DNA from: Paracidobacterium acidisoli
GTDB taxonomy: Bacteria > Acidobacteriota > Terriglobia > Terriglobales > Acidobacteriaceae
Direction: 5' to 3'
NCBI RefSeq assembly: GCF_003428625.2
Contig: NZ_QVQT02000001.1
Location: 496,001-560,000, forward strand
DNA: 64,000 nt
Shown here piece by piece: positions 44,910 through 54,610 of the stretch. A program made the translations under genes and the position numbers. Position 1 is the first letter of the stretch. Every line of letters begins with the position of its first letter. The notes under the pieces are model-generated. The model made no database searches, had not been told where the DNA came from, and saw only the letters and a list, made by a program, of their open reading frames with translations.

Positions 44910-46811
44910 ATGAAGCACTGGCGGCGGCATCTGGCTCTGGTTCCCTGCACGGCGGTGCTGGGCGCGAGCCTTTGGTCGCAGACGCAGCCCGCCGCTTCCG
45001 CAACGGCACCGGCCAAAACCACGCAGGCAAAAGCGGAGAAGCCGCTGAAGATCTCGCGGCACAACCGTCACGAGGCGGAGAAGATCTTTCGCGACGGCAC
45101 CCAGGCCATCACGCGGAACGATCCGCAGACGGCGGAGAAGGATTTTCTTCGCGCGCACGAGCTGGACCCGGTCAACGAGCGCTACCCTCTGTCGGCGGAG
45201 ATTGCGCGGCAGTTTGTCGTGACGCAGATGGTGGAGAAGGCCAGCCGGGCGCGGCTGATGGGACACACCGACCAGGCGCGTGCCGCTCTTGCCGAAGCGG
45301 TGAAGCTCGATCCGGGAAATCCGGTGGTGATGCAGCACGTGAATGAGCTGGCCGACGAGGCCGCGGCGTCGGTAACGCCGGAATTTAAGGAAAAGGACAA
45401 CGAGGCTGCTCCGCCGGTCCTTCTGTCTCCCGAGCCGGCAAGGCGCAGCTTTCACGTGCGCACCGACGAGCAGAGCCTGATCCGGCAGGTGCTGAATGCC
45501 TATGGCATTCAGGCGTCGCTCGATCCTTCGGTCAAAAGCAGAGTCGTGCGCTTCGATCTGGACGATGTCGTCTACGCCCAGGCGGCCAAAGCGCTGAGCC
45601 TCGCAACCGGCACCTTTATGGCTCCGCTCGATCCGGTGCACGTGATTGTGGCGGCGGACACGAAGGAAAATCGCGACAAATATGAGTCGCAGGCGATGGA
45701 GACGGTTTATTTTCCGGGCCTGACCTCGACCGAGCTGAATGAGATGGGCAATGTGGCGCGCAATGTCTTCGGCGCGGAGCACGGCCAGGTGCAGGCCAGC
45801 CTGGGGACCATGACGATCCGCGCGCCCGCCGCCACACTGGACGCGCTGAACCAGACCTACACCGAGCTGCTGGCCGGCCGCAGCGAGGTCAGCGTCGATG
45901 TCCGCATCTTCGAGATCGACCGCTCGCACGAGAAGAATATCGGCGTGCTCCTGCCGAATTCGACGACGGTCTTCAATATTCCGTCGGAGCTGAACGGCAT
46001 TCTGGCCAGCAATTCGAGCCTGGTGCAGGAGATTATCTCAAGCGGGCTGGCCAACGCGGGCGATACGGAGGCCATTGTCGCGGCACTGATCGCCGCCGGC
46101 GCGCTGACGGGCACGGTCTTCAACAATCCCTTTGCGACCTTTGGCGGAGGGCTGACGCTGACCGGCGTTCAGGTGAACAGCGCCAGCGCCAACCTGCTGC
46201 TGAACGCCTCAGAGGTGCGGTCGATCGACCAGCTGCAGCTCAGAGTGCAGGACCAGGAAGAGGCGACGATCAAGAGCGGCGAGCGGTATCCGATCATCAC
46301 GTCGAGCTATTCCAGCCTTTCCGGCTCCAGCCTGTCGTCCGGGCTGGGCTCAAGCCTGCTGTCGAGCCTGGGGCTGGGCGGCAGCTCCACCCTGGGCTCT
46401 TCGAGCAACCCGATCATTCCCCAGGTGCAGTACCAGGACCTGGGACTCACGCTGACGGTCAAGCCGCACGTCGAGGGAGACCACGATGTCTCGATGAACC
46501 TGAGCCTGAAGCTCGATTCGCTCGAAGGCACGACGATCAACAATCTTCCCGTGCTGGACAACCGCCAGTACCAGGGCATCGTCTCGCTGAAGCCGGGAGA
46601 CAGCGCCATGGTGGCCAGCTCCATCTCCAAAACGGAGTCGCTGGAGATCAGCGGCATTCCGGGGCTGAGCGATATTCCCGGGCTGCACGATGCCACCAAC
46701 AAGGACGATACGGTCGACACCACCGAGCTGGTCATCATTCTTACGCCGCACATTGTGCGGGTGGCGCACGAGGAGACGGCCGGCAAAATGATGATGATGC
46801 CGATGCGCTGA
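44910..46811 (+). CDS. Secretin-family outer-membrane channel (GspD/PilQ-like)
   Basis: 633 residues: a signal peptide, TPR-like helices (about 50-150), an N-domain region (about 180-320; FHVRTDEQSLIRQVLNAYGI), then the secretin domain (about 330-620) with VSVDVRIFEIDRSHEKNIGV, VQYQDLGLTLTVKPHV and the closing ELVIILTPHIV. Between the two halves is a Ser/Gly/Leu-rich loop (SSLSGSSLSSGLGSSLLSS) of about 40 residues. Secretins form gated rings in the outer membrane for type II secretion or type IV pili. No other secretion gene is near, so the system is not identified. Confidence 0.85.
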   Translation: MKHWRRHLALVPCTAVLGASLWSQTQPAASATAPAKTTQAKAEKPLKISRHNRHEAEKIFRDGTQAITRNDPQTAEKDFLRAHELDPVNERYPLSAEIARQFVVTQMVEKASRARLMGHTDQARAALAEAVKLDPGNPVVMQHVNELADEAAASVTPEFKEKDNEAAPPVLLSPEPARRSFHVRTDEQSLIRQVLNAYGIQASLDPSVKSRVVRFDLDDVVYAQAAKALSLATGTFMAPLDPVHVIVAADTKENRDKYESQAMETVYFPGLTSTELNEMGNVARNVFGAEHGQVQASLGTMTIRAPAATLDALNQTYTELLAGRSEVSVDVRIFEIDRSHEKNIGVLLPNSTTVFNIPSELNGILASNSSLVQEIISSGLANAGDTEAIVAALIAAGALTGTVFNNPFATFGGGLTLTGVQVNSASANLLLNASEVRSIDQLQLRVQDQEEATIKSGERYPIITSSYSSLSGSSLSSGLGSSLLSSLGLGGSSTLGSSSNPIIPQVQYQDLGLTLTVKPHVEGDHDVSMNLSLKLDSLEGTTINNLPVLDNRQYQGIVSLKPGDSAMVASSISKTESLEISGIPGLSDIPGLHDATNKDDTVDTTELVIILTPHIVRVAHEETAGKMMMMPMR

Positions 46812-46957
46812 GCCGGCCCGGCTCCGCCTGTTTCATGCGCCGCCGGTTTCGATTGCATGGAAATCTCTCTTCCCCACGCTTCCCCTGTGCACGCGTCCGG
46901 AAGGTGTGCGAGGATAGTGTGTTCCGCGGAAAGCGCATTCTGAGCACTCTCTGAGTC

Positions 46958-47353
46958 ATGGGAGCAAACCGGCTGATGGTGGTTGCTGACAACCCCTGGA
47001 TGACCATTGTTCTTCTTCTGTTTGGCGCGCTGGCCTTTGGTACCGCCCCGCTGGCGCTGGCCTGGCTTTGGTCGAAGAAGTTCTCGCCGCGCAAGCCCGG
47101 TCCCGACAAGAATTCCATTTATGAATGCGGGCTGGAGTCTGAGGGCGATGCGTGGGTTCGCTTTCACGCGTCTTACTATCTGTACGCGATCGTCTTTCTG
47201 ATTTTCGACGTCGAGGCGGTCTTTCTGCTGCCCTTTGCGGTGTCGTTTACCAGACTTTCGGCGGGCGCGTGCATCGCCATGCTGGTCTTTCTGCTGCTGC
47301 TGGTGGAAGGACTGATATGGGCCTGGCAGAAGGGCGTGCTGACGTGGGCGTGA
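46958..47353 (+). CDS. nuoA: NADH-quinone oxidoreductase subunit A
   Basis: 131 residues, three membrane spans; the loop after the first carries [20 protein letters not shown] with the conserved Cys that sits by the quinone chamber, and [15 protein letters not shown] is the family's second-span block. It is a core membrane subunit at the junction of complex I arms. First gene of the nuo cluster; 146 bases separate it from the secretin stop. Confidence 0.93.
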   Translation: MGANRLMVVADNPWMTIVLLLFGALAFGTAPLALAWLWSKKFSPRKPGPDKNSIYECGLESEGDAWVRFHASYYLYAIVFLIFDVEAVFLLPFAVSFTRLSAGACIAMLVFLLLLVEGLIWAWQKGVLTWA

Positions 47354-47355
47354 AG

Positions 47356-47387
47356 ACAGGCTACAGGGCTCAGGGCGCAAAGGTCAG
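47356..47387. repeat. Short AGGGCTC-type repeat after nuoA
   Basis: ACAGGCTAC, AGGGCTC, AGGGCGC and AAGGTCAG follow one another directly behind the nuoA stop. The unit equals that of the perfect array at 49807-49834. Confidence 0.45.
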
Positions 47388-47432
47388 AAAAGACACTCGT
47401 GTTGCGGCGGGCAGGCCGCCGGCAGAGGTTAT

Positions 47433-48044
47433 ATGGACCAGGAACTGAAGATCGAGCTGAGCAAACACGGAATCTTCACGACGACCTTCGAGGAGCTTTA
47501 CAACTGGGGGCGGAAGAACTCCGTGTGGCCGCTGACCTTCGGCCTGGCCTGCTGCGCGATCGAGATGATTGCGACGACGATGGCCCGCTACGATCTGGCG
47601 CGGTTCGGCGCGGAGGTCTTTCGCGCCTCTCCGCGGCAGGCGGACCTGATGATCGTCTCGGGCACGGTGACGAAGAAGATGGCGCCGCAGGTGGTCCGGC
47701 TCTACAACCAGATGCCGGAGCCGAAGTACGTGATCGCAATGGGCGCGTGCGCAATCTCGGGCGGTCCCTTTCGCGACGGCTACAACGTGCTGAAAGGCAT
47801 TGACCGCTATATTCCGGTCGACGTGCATATTCCCGGCTGCCCGCCGAGACCGGAGGCGCTGATGCACGCCTTCATCACCCTGCAGAAGAAGATCGACGCG
47901 CAGCAGCTGACGGGCGAGGAGCGGCCGCGCCACCTGAAGGCCAATGAGCCGAGCGAGTTTCCGGTTCCGGAGTTCGGCGAGCATGGGCTGGAGCCGGCGC
48001 AGAATCCCGACGTCTTTCACCCGCTGAGGATTCTTGGGCAATGA
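47433..48044 (+). CDS. nuoB: NADH-quinone oxidoreductase subunit B
   Basis: 203 residues. Carries iron-sulfur cluster N2, the last electron stop before quinone: adjacent C40-C41 in [11 protein letters not shown]106 in GACAISGG and C136 in IPGCPPRPE. Its 3' end overlaps nuoC by four bases (ATGA). The C-terminal 50 residues are a flexible Pro/Glu-rich extension. Confidence 0.95.
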   Translation: MDQELKIELSKHGIFTTTFEELYNWGRKNSVWPLTFGLACCAIEMIATTMARYDLARFGAEVFRASPRQADLMIVSGTVTKKMAPQVVRLYNQMPEPKYVIAMGACAISGGPFRDGYNVLKGIDRYIPVDVHIPGCPPRPEALMHAFITLQKKIDAQQLTGEERPRHLKANEPSEFPVPEFGEHGLEPAQNPDVFHPLRILGQ

Positions 48045-48649
48045 CGCAGGCGATCAGCGTGGAGGAGATCAAAGCAGCGATGGAAGCAGCCGTTCCCGGC
48101 TGCCGCGCGGAGATCCTTCGCAACGAAAGCCCGTCGGCGCAGCATTCCCTGCTGATCGACCACGAGCATGCGGTGAATGTGGCTGCTTTTCTGCGTGACG
48201 ACATGGCGCTGCGGCTGGACTTCTGCTCATGCGTCTCCGGCGTGGACTGGCCGGATCGCGAGATCACCGAAAAGGTGAAGGTGAAGAAGACCGTCACCAC
48301 ACCGGAGGGCGAAGCGCAGGAGCAGGATGTGGAGGAGACGCGGAAGACCATGATTCCCGGCTTTCTGGAAGCGGTCTATCACCTCTTTTCCATCGAGAAG
48401 AAGCATGGGCCGGTGGTGCTGCGGATGCGCACGGTTAACCGCGGCGGCGATGCGCGTCTTCCCTCGCTGACGCCGGTGTGGCGGAGCGCGGAGTTTCAGG
48501 AGCGCGAGGCCTTCGACCTGTACGGCATCGTGTTTGAAGGGCATCCGGACCTGCGCCGGATTCTGATGTGGGAGGGATTTGCGGATTATCCGATGCGGAA
48601 GGACTATGTGCCTCCTGCAGAGGACGATGTGGAGGCCGTTGCGAAATGA
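48041..48649 (+). CDS. nuoC: NADH-quinone oxidoreductase subunit C
   Basis: 202 residues of the 30-kDa subunit, separate from NuoD (in E. coli the two are fused). The signature [20 protein letters not shown] and the closing [13 protein letters not shown] are clear. A Lys/Glu-rich insertion lies near residues 78-105. It overlaps nuoB and nuoD by four bases each, so translation is coupled. Confidence 0.94.
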   Translation: MTQAISVEEIKAAMEAAVPGCRAEILRNESPSAQHSLLIDHEHAVNVAAFLRDDMALRLDFCSCVSGVDWPDREITEKVKVKKTVTTPEGEAQEQDVEETRKTMIPGFLEAVYHLFSIEKKHGPVVLRMRTVNRGGDARLPSLTPVWRSAEFQEREAFDLYGIVFEGHPDLRRILMWEGFADYPMRKDYVPPAEDDVEAVAK

Positions 48650-49803
48650 GTGCGATGGTCACCAGGGTAGTGCTCGAAGAAGAAGAGTCAGCGCGCGGCG
48701 TCGAAGGCGAGCTGCTCGAAATCTCGATGGGGCCGCATCATCCATCGACGCACGGCGTCTTTCGCATGGACGTGCGGCTGGACGGGGAGCGCGTCACCCG
48801 GCTGAAGCCGGTCTTCGGCTATCTGCACCGCAACCACGAGAAGATCGCCGAGAAGGCGAGCTACCTTGCGGCGATTCCCTACACCGACCGGCTGGATTAT
48901 CTGTGCTCGATGACCAACAACTGGGGCTACGCGCTGGCCGTCGAGAAGCTGGCCGGCATTCCGGTGCCGGAGCGGGCGGAGTACATCCGCGTGATTACGG
49001 CCGAGCTGACGCGGCTGCAGAACCACGCCTCGCTGATCGGCTTTCTGCTGCAGGATATGGGCGCGAGCGGCACACCGCTGATGTATGCCTTTCGCGAGCG
49101 CGAAAAGATTCTCGATCTGTTCGAGTCGCTGACCGGCGCGCGCATGATGTGCAACTACATGCGCTTTGGCGGCGTGCGCGTGGACTGTTCTTCAGAATGG
49201 CTTGAGGCTGCGCAGAACATTGCCTCCTCGTTTCCGCAGTTTCTGGACGAGTACGAACAGCTGCTGACCGGCAACGAGATTCTGATGGCGCGCACGCAGG
49301 GCGTGGGCGCGCTTTCGGCAGAACTGGCCGTGAATGCCGGCATCACCGGACCGATGCTGCGCGCCAGCGGCGTGAATTACGACCTGCGCAAAGTGGACCG
49401 CTACGGCATCTACGACCGCTTCACATTCCGCGTGCCGCTGGGCGATCACGGCGATGTGTACGACCGCTATATGATCCGGCTGCTGGAGATGCGCGAGTCG
49501 GTGAAGATTCTGGAGCAGGCGCTGGCCGCCATTCCGGAGGGCCCGATTATCGATCCGAAGACCCGGCTGCGCGGGCTGCGTCCTAAAGCGGGCGAAGCAT
49601 ACGGCCGCATCGAAGGACCGAAGGGCGAGCTGGGATTTTTCCTGATCAGCGATGGCTCGACGAATCCTTATCGTTATAAGGTGCGGCCGCCGAGCATGAT
49701 CAATCTGACGGTGCTGGAAGATATGTGCCTGGGACGCAATGTGGCGGATGTCGTCGTCATTCTGGGCAGCGTGGATATTGTGATGGGTGAAGTGGACCGG
49801 TAG
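48646..49803 (+). CDS. nuoD: NADH-quinone oxidoreductase subunit D
   Basis: 385 residues, the 49-kDa subunit that forms the quinone pocket with NuoB. Signature [19 protein letters not shown] has the conserved histidines, and [18 protein letters not shown] and [10 protein letters not shown] mark the middle and end. The ATG at 48646 overlaps the nuoC stop (ATGA); the open frame extends 26 codons upstream inside nuoC. After it a repeat array interrupts the tight packing of the cluster. Confidence 0.95.
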   Translation: MSAMVTRVVLEEEESARGVEGELLEISMGPHHPSTHGVFRMDVRLDGERVTRLKPVFGYLHRNHEKIAEKASYLAAIPYTDRLDYLCSMTNNWGYALAVEKLAGIPVPERAEYIRVITAELTRLQNHASLIGFLLQDMGASGTPLMYAFREREKILDLFESLTGARMMCNYMRFGGVRVDCSSEWLEAAQNIASSFPQFLDEYEQLLTGNEILMARTQGVGALSAELAVNAGITGPMLRASGVNYDLRKVDRYGIYDRFTFRVPLGDHGDVYDRYMIRLLEMRESVKILEQALAAIPEGPIIDPKTRLRGLRPKAGEAYGRIEGPKGELGFFLISDGSTNPYRYKVRPPSMINLTVLEDMCLGRNVADVVVILGSVDIVMGEVDR

Positions 49804-49806
49804 GAC

Positions 49807-49837
49807 AGGGCTCAGGGCTCAGGGCTCAGGGCTCAGG
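49807..49837. repeat. Perfect heptamer tandem array AGGGCTC x4 between nuoD and nuoI
   Basis: Four exact copies of AGGGCTC (49807-49834) followed by AGG. It fills most of the 54-base space between nuoD and nuoI, the place where nuoE, nuoF and nuoG stand in the classical 14-gene order. Confidence 0.85.
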
Positions 49838-49857
49838 AAAAGCTAAAGGCGAATCGC

Positions 49858-50430
49858 ATGCTGGGTGAAGGCATCGTAAAAGGGCTGGCGGAGACGGCGC
49901 GAAACTTCCTGGGAAGTTTTGTCGACGAGGAGCGCCTGACCACCGTCGAGTATCCCGAAGAGCGGCTGCCGCAGGCGGAGGCGGCGCGGAATTTCCCGTT
50001 TCTGATCTACGACGGCGACGACGCGGAAAAGGGGCTGCGCTGCGTGGCCTGCCAGATCTGCGAGAAAGAGTGCCCGCCGCGCTGCATCCATATTGAAAAG
50101 AGCAAAGACAAGAAGCCGGATTATGTGGGCAAGCAGCAGTTTTATCCGGCGGTCTTCGACATTGACGTTTCCGTCTGCATGAGCTGCCAGATCTGCGTCG
50201 AGGTCTGCCCCTTCGAGGCGATCCGCATGGACACGCAGTTTGAGCTGAGCACCGATGATCGCTTCGGCGGCCTGCTGTGGACGAAGGCAGAGCTGGCAAA
50301 GACGAACGAGTACTACCACTCGATCCATCCCACCGAGGCCGGCGAGACCGACGCGCGCCTGGACGAAGAGAAGGCCAAAGTGGCGGCGAAGGCAAAGCCG
50401 GCTGAGGCAGAGATGCAGGCCAAAGCATGA
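49858..50430 (+). CDS. nuoI: NADH-quinone oxidoreductase subunit I
   Basis: 190 residues with two [4Fe-4S] ferredoxin motifs that carry clusters N6a and N6b: CVACQICEKECP (62-73) and CMSCQICVEVCP (about 103-114). The N-terminus is amphipathic; the C-terminal 40 residues are charged (EEKAKVAAKAKPAEAEM) and beyond the usual end. It precedes nuoH here, the reverse of the common order, and overlaps it by four bases. Confidence 0.94.
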   Translation: MLGEGIVKGLAETARNFLGSFVDEERLTTVEYPEERLPQAEAARNFPFLIYDGDDAEKGLRCVACQICEKECPPRCIHIEKSKDKKPDYVGKQQFYPAVFDIDVSVCMSCQICVEVCPFEAIRMDTQFELSTDDRFGGLLWTKAELAKTNEYYHSIHPTEAGETDARLDEEKAKVAAKAKPAEAEMQAKA

Positions 50431-51614
50431 CCCAGGCGCCGGTGCAGCAGCTCGATCAGATCTTCGTCATGCTGAAGCACTGGCTGGTGGGGTATGTGCC
50501 GGCGGCGGCGCAGCCGGTCGTCTCTTCGCTGCTCTCGGTGGTCGCGATCCTCGCACTCTTCCCCGCTCTCTTTGCCTTCACGACGGTGCTCGAGCGCAAG
50601 GGTCTGGGACGGATGCAGAACCGCTACGGACCGAATCGCGTGGGGCCGTTTGGGCTGCTGCAGCCGCTGGCGGACGGCATTAAATCGCTGACGAAGGAAG
50701 ATGTGGTTCCGCGCACGGCGGACAAGGCCGTCCATTTTATGGCTCCGCTGCTGCTGGTGGCCGCGTCGTTTCTGGCCTATGCGGTGCTGCCGGTGGGCCG
50801 CAATATGGCCGCGGTGAATCTCGATGCGGGCGTGCTTTATTTCTTTGCCGTGGGCGCGGTAGCCGAGCTTGCCGTGTTCATGGCGGGATGGTCGAGCCAC
50901 AACAAATATTCGCTGCTGGGCGCGATGCGCGCGATCGCGCAGATGATCAGCTATGAGGTGCCGCTGATTCTCTCGTCGCTCGCGGTGATTATGGCGGCGG
51001 GATCGCTGTCGACGGTGGAGATCGCCGGCAGGCAGGCCGGATACTCCGGCATCTGGCCGCACTGGTATGTGCTGACGCCGTGGGGCCTGGCGGGGTTTCT
51101 GCTGTTTATGATCGCGGCCACGGCGGAGACGAACCGCTCGCCCTTCGATCTGCCCGAGGGCGAGTCGGAGATCATCGCCGGATATTACACGGAGTACTCG
51201 GGCTTTAAGTTTGCGCTGTTCTTTCTGGGCGAGTATCTCGGCATGTTCGCCATCAGCGGCCTCGGCATCACGCTGTTTCTCGGCGGATGGTCCGCGCCGT
51301 TTTCGTTTCTGACGTGGATTCCGTCGTGGATATGGTTTTTCGCGAAGCTGCTGGCGCTGATTGCGGTGTTCATCTGGATGCGCGGCACGCTGCCGCGTCT
51401 GCGCATGGATCAGCTGATGAACTTCGCGTGGAAATTTATGCTGCCGATGGCGCTGCTGGTGATGGTCTCGGCCGGCGTGTGGCGCTTTCTTCCGCATGGA
51501 GTCCTTCGCTGGATCGTTTGCTTTGTCATGATTGCGGTGCCCTATGTTCTGCTGGGGCGCGGCCTGCTGCAGGGGAAAAAGATCGGGAAACGGACGTACC
51601 GCTTTGCAGAGTGA
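50427..51614 (+). CDS. nuoH: NADH-quinone oxidoreductase subunit H
   Basis: 395 residues, about eight to nine membrane spans. Forms the quinone channel; signatures ERKGLGRMQNRYGPNRVGP, YEVPLILSSLAVIM and ETNRSPFDLPEGESEIIAGY are present. Slightly longer than E. coli NuoH (325) because of an N-terminal extension and an added segment. Followed by a 60-base gap before nuoJ. Confidence 0.95.
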   Translation: MTQAPVQQLDQIFVMLKHWLVGYVPAAAQPVVSSLLSVVAILALFPALFAFTTVLERKGLGRMQNRYGPNRVGPFGLLQPLADGIKSLTKEDVVPRTADKAVHFMAPLLLVAASFLAYAVLPVGRNMAAVNLDAGVLYFFAVGAVAELAVFMAGWSSHNKYSLLGAMRAIAQMISYEVPLILSSLAVIMAAGSLSTVEIAGRQAGYSGIWPHWYVLTPWGLAGFLLFMIAATAETNRSPFDLPEGESEIIAGYYTEYSGFKFALFFLGEYLGMFAISGLGITLFLGGWSAPFSFLTWIPSWIWFFAKLLALIAVFIWMRGTLPRLRMDQLMNFAWKFMLPMALLVMVSAGVWRFLPHGVLRWIVCFVMIAVPYVLLGRGLLQGKKIGKRTYRFAE

Positions 51615-51674
51615 GCCGTGATGGCGCCGACTGCTGGAAGCGCTGAGAATCATGTAGTCTTGTAGCGCTTAACG

Positions 51675-52202
51675 ATGAGCCTTTCCTTCCTCATTCTCGC
51701 GTTGCTGACGCTCGGTGGAGCGGTTGCCGCGATGACCCTGCACAGGCTGGTGCACTGTGTGCTGGCGCTGACGGTGGCGCTGGCCGGGCTGGCGGGACTC
51801 TACCTGAACCTGGGCGCGCAGTTCGTGGGCCTCGCGCAGATTCTGGTGTATGTGGGCGCGGTGGCGATCCTGATCGTCTTTGCGGTGCTGCTGACGCGGG
51901 GCGCGGAGATCGCATCGCAGATGGATTCGTCTCGGCAGGGCCGATTCTCTGCGCTGGCCGGAGGCGTGGCGACAGCCGCAGCGGTCTTCGCGGTGCTGGC
52001 CTGGGTGGTGCTTCACAGCCCGACATTGTCCGCGCCGGCAGCTACCATGACACAGGTTGCGCCGCAGGCCGCCATGCAGCAGATCGGCGATGCGCTGATG
52101 CGCCGCTATGTGCTGCCGCTCGAGGTGATGGGGCTGATGCTGACGGCGGCGCTGATCGGCGCGGTGATTCTCGCCCTCGAGGAGAAGCCTGAGGCGCAAT
52201 GA
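51675..52202 (+). CDS. nuoJ: NADH-quinone oxidoreductase subunit J
   Basis: 175 residues, five membrane spans, with LNLGAQFVGLAQILVYVGAV (the third helix that holds the pi-bulge in complex I) and a C-terminal GLMLTAALIGAVILALEEK span. Overlaps nuoK by four bases (ATGA). Confidence 0.92.
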   Translation: MSLSFLILALLTLGGAVAAMTLHRLVHCVLALTVALAGLAGLYLNLGAQFVGLAQILVYVGAVAILIVFAVLLTRGAEIASQMDSSRQGRFSALAGGVATAAAVFAVLAWVVLHSPTLSAPAATMTQVAPQAAMQQIGDALMRRYVLPLEVMGLMLTAALIGAVILALEEKPEAQ

Positions 52203-52510
52203 CTCCGCTGACCGGCTGCCTTCTCGTCTCTTCTCTGCTGTTCGCCATTGGCCTTGGCGGCGCGCTGACGCGGCGCAGCGCCATCCTTGTACTGATCGGC
52301 ATCGAGCTGATGCTGAATGCCGCCAACCTCAACTTCATCGCCTTCTGGAGATACGGACCGCACTCTGAAGCGCTGACCGGAATGCTGTTCGTGATCTTCT
52401 CCATTGCCGTGGCCGCGGCTGAGGCCGCTGTAGGTCTGGCGCTGATCATCGCGATCTATCGCCATACAAAGACAACCGATGTGCAGGAAATGGACGAGCT
52501 GAGGGGATAG
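52199..52510 (+). CDS. nuoK: NADH-quinone oxidoreductase subunit K
   Basis: 103 residues, three membrane spans with the two buried glutamates in IGIELMLNAANLNFI and AVAAAEAAVGLALII, part of the central proton path. Length and motifs are standard. Confidence 0.94.
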   Translation: MTPLTGCLLVSSLLFAIGLGGALTRRSAILVLIGIELMLNAANLNFIAFWRYGPHSEALTGMLFVIFSIAVAAAEAAVGLALIIAIYRHTKTTDVQEMDELRG

Positions 52511-52522
52511 ACCGGTACACGC

Positions 52523-54610
52523 ATGGCATGGATTCTTCGCAACCTGTGGCTGATTCCCGCGCTGCCGACGCTGGCGGCGGGGATCAGCGCGCTGCTGCCG
52601 CAGCGGCGGCGTGCGATGTCGGCGGGGCTGGCGATCGGCTCGATGAGCCTTTCGCTTCTGCTCGCGCTGTGCGCCTTTGCGCATACGCTCGCGGAGCCGG
52701 CGCGGCAGGTCTTTAACTTTCGCTGGATGCAGTTCGGCGCGGAGTGGGTCAGCCTGGGCTGGGTGCTCGATCCGCTGACGGCGGTGATGCTGGTGATGGT
52801 CACCTTTGTCGGCCTGCTGATCTTCCTCTTCAGTGTGGGATATATGGCCCACGACGAGAACTTCACGCGCTTCTTCTGCTTCCTCTCGCTGTTTTCGGGA
52901 GCGATGCTGGGCGTGGTGATCGCGAACAGCCTGCTGCTGCTGTTCATGTGCTGGGAGATCGTGGGACTGACGTCGTACCTGCTGATCGGCTTCTGGTATC
53001 AGCGGCCATCGGCGGCGGCGGCGGCGAAGAAGGCCTTCATCACTACCCGCATCGGCGACCTTGGCCTGCTGCTGGGGATGGTGTGGCTGTATGGACAGAC
53101 GGGCACGCTGCTGTTTTATGACCATGGCGCCGGATGCATGGAGCACGGTGCGCTGAGTCTGCTGACGGCGCAGACAACGAGCATCGGTATGGCGGTGTCG
53201 ACGGCCATCGGACTGCTGATCTTCTGCGGCGCGGTGGGGAAATCCGGCCAGGTTCCGCTGCATGTATGGCTGCCTGACGCGATGGAGGGCCCGACCCCGG
53301 TAAGCGCGCTGATTCACGCGGCGACGATGGTGGCGGCGGGCGTCTTCCTGGTGGCGCGGACCTATCCCCTCATGAGCGCGTCGCTGCCCGATGCGGCTTC
53401 AGCAGCCACGACGGCGCTGCAGGTGATTGCGTGGGTGGGCGCGATCACCGCGGTATTTGCGGCGCTGATCGCCGTCGCGCAGAACGATATCAAGCGCATT
53501 CTTGCTTACTCCACCGTCTCGCAGCTTGGATACATGATGCTGGGGCTGGGCGTGGGCGGCGTTGCCGTGGGCATGTTTCACCTGATCACGCACGCCTTCT
53601 TCAAGGCGCTGCTCTTTCTCGGCGCGGGATCGGTGATTCACGGCTGCAGCGATGAGCAGGATATCCGCCGCATGGGCGGATTGCGCCGGTGGATGCCGGT
53701 CACCTTTGCGACCTATGCGGCAGGCATGCTGGCACTGTGCGGCTTTCCGCTCTTTGCCGGCTTCTGGAGCAAGGACGAGATTCTGCACGCGGCGCATGGA
53801 TGGAGCATCTCGCAGGGCCCGTTTTACCTCGGAGCCTTTGGCGCGCTGCTGACGGCGTTTTATATGACGCGGCAGGTCTGCTACGTCTTCTTCGGACGAT
53901 ACCGTTCGGGGGCCGCACACACGGCAGATGCGCAGCACGCGCATGGACATGACCACGCCGCGCACGCTGCCAGCAAACCGCATGAGAGCCCCGCGGTGAT
54001 GACCGTCCCGCTGACGATTCTTGCCGTCTTCGCCGTGCTGCTCGGATTCGCCGGCACACCGGCATGGCCGTGGTTCGCTTCGTTTCTCGGCGGCGAGCCG
54101 CTGTCGCTCGACTTCAGGCGATTCGCAGAGAACGGCATTCTGCCGCTGATGCTCGCGTCTTCTCTGATCGTGATTGCGGGGCTGGCGCTGGGGTGGTGGC
54201 TCTATGGACGGAAGCCGGTCGAGGATGCCGACGCGCCGGATGTGCTGGAGCGCGCGCAGCCCGGTATTTTTCACGCACTGCAGAACCGGCTGTACGTCGA
54301 TGAGTTCTATTCCTGGACGATCATTCGCCTGGCGCGATGGGGTGCCGTGTTGTCGGACTGGCTGGACCGCCGGGTCTGGAATGGCGTGGTGCAGCTTGTG
54401 GCCTGGACGGTGCGGGCCTGCGGGTGGTTTGACGCATCGGTCGACAGCTATGTGGTGAATGCCGGCTTCGACGAAAGCTGCCGCGGCGTATCGGGCAGCG
54501 GACGGTTTTTCTCGATGCTGCAGAACGGCCAGGTGCAGCGCTATCTGCGTACGGTCGGCATCGCGCTGGCTGTGCTGATGGTGCTGCTGCTGTGGAGCCG
54601 CAGAGGATGA
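52523..54610 (+). CDS. nuoL: NADH-quinone oxidoreductase subunit L, extended lateral helix
   Basis: 695 residues, antiporter-like distal subunit. Proton-channel residues are present: E145 in CWEIVGLTSY and K240 in AVGKSGQVPLHVWLPDA. A His-rich loop (AQHAHGHDHAAHAAS) stands near 470-485. Between the last two membrane spans lies a helical, amphipathic stretch of about 110 residues (563-672), where E. coli NuoL has about 75 by my count. This lateral helix clamps the other antiporter subunits; a longer one fits a complex with an additional NuoM. Its stop overlaps nuoM1 (ATGA). Confidence 0.94.
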   Translation: MAWILRNLWLIPALPTLAAGISALLPQRRRAMSAGLAIGSMSLSLLLALCAFAHTLAEPARQVFNFRWMQFGAEWVSLGWVLDPLTAVMLVMVTFVGLLIFLFSVGYMAHDENFTRFFCFLSLFSGAMLGVVIANSLLLLFMCWEIVGLTSYLLIGFWYQRPSAAAAAKKAFITTRIGDLGLLLGMVWLYGQTGTLLFYDHGAGCMEHGALSLLTAQTTSIGMAVSTAIGLLIFCGAVGKSGQVPLHVWLPDAMEGPTPVSALIHAATMVAAGVFLVARTYPLMSASLPDAASAATTALQVIAWVGAITAVFAALIAVAQNDIKRILAYSTVSQLGYMMLGLGVGGVAVGMFHLITHAFFKALLFLGAGSVIHGCSDEQDIRRMGGLRRWMPVTFATYAAGMLALCGFPLFAGFWSKDEILHAAHGWSISQGPFYLGAFGALLTAFYMTRQVCYVFFGRYRSGAAHTADAQHAHGHDHAAHAASKPHESPAVMTVPLTILAVFAVLLGFAGTPAWPWFASFLGGEPLSLDFRRFAENGILPLMLASSLIVIAGLALGWWLYGRKPVEDADAPDVLERAQPGIFHALQNRLYVDEFYSWTIIRLARWGAVLSDWLDRRVWNGVVQLVAWTVRACGWFDASVDSYVVNAGFDESCRGVSGSGRFFSMLQNGQVQRYLRTVGIALAVLMVLLLWSRRG

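Noticed and set aside
49807-49837. CRISPR array
   Set aside because: Units are 7 bases without spacers and there are no cas genes.
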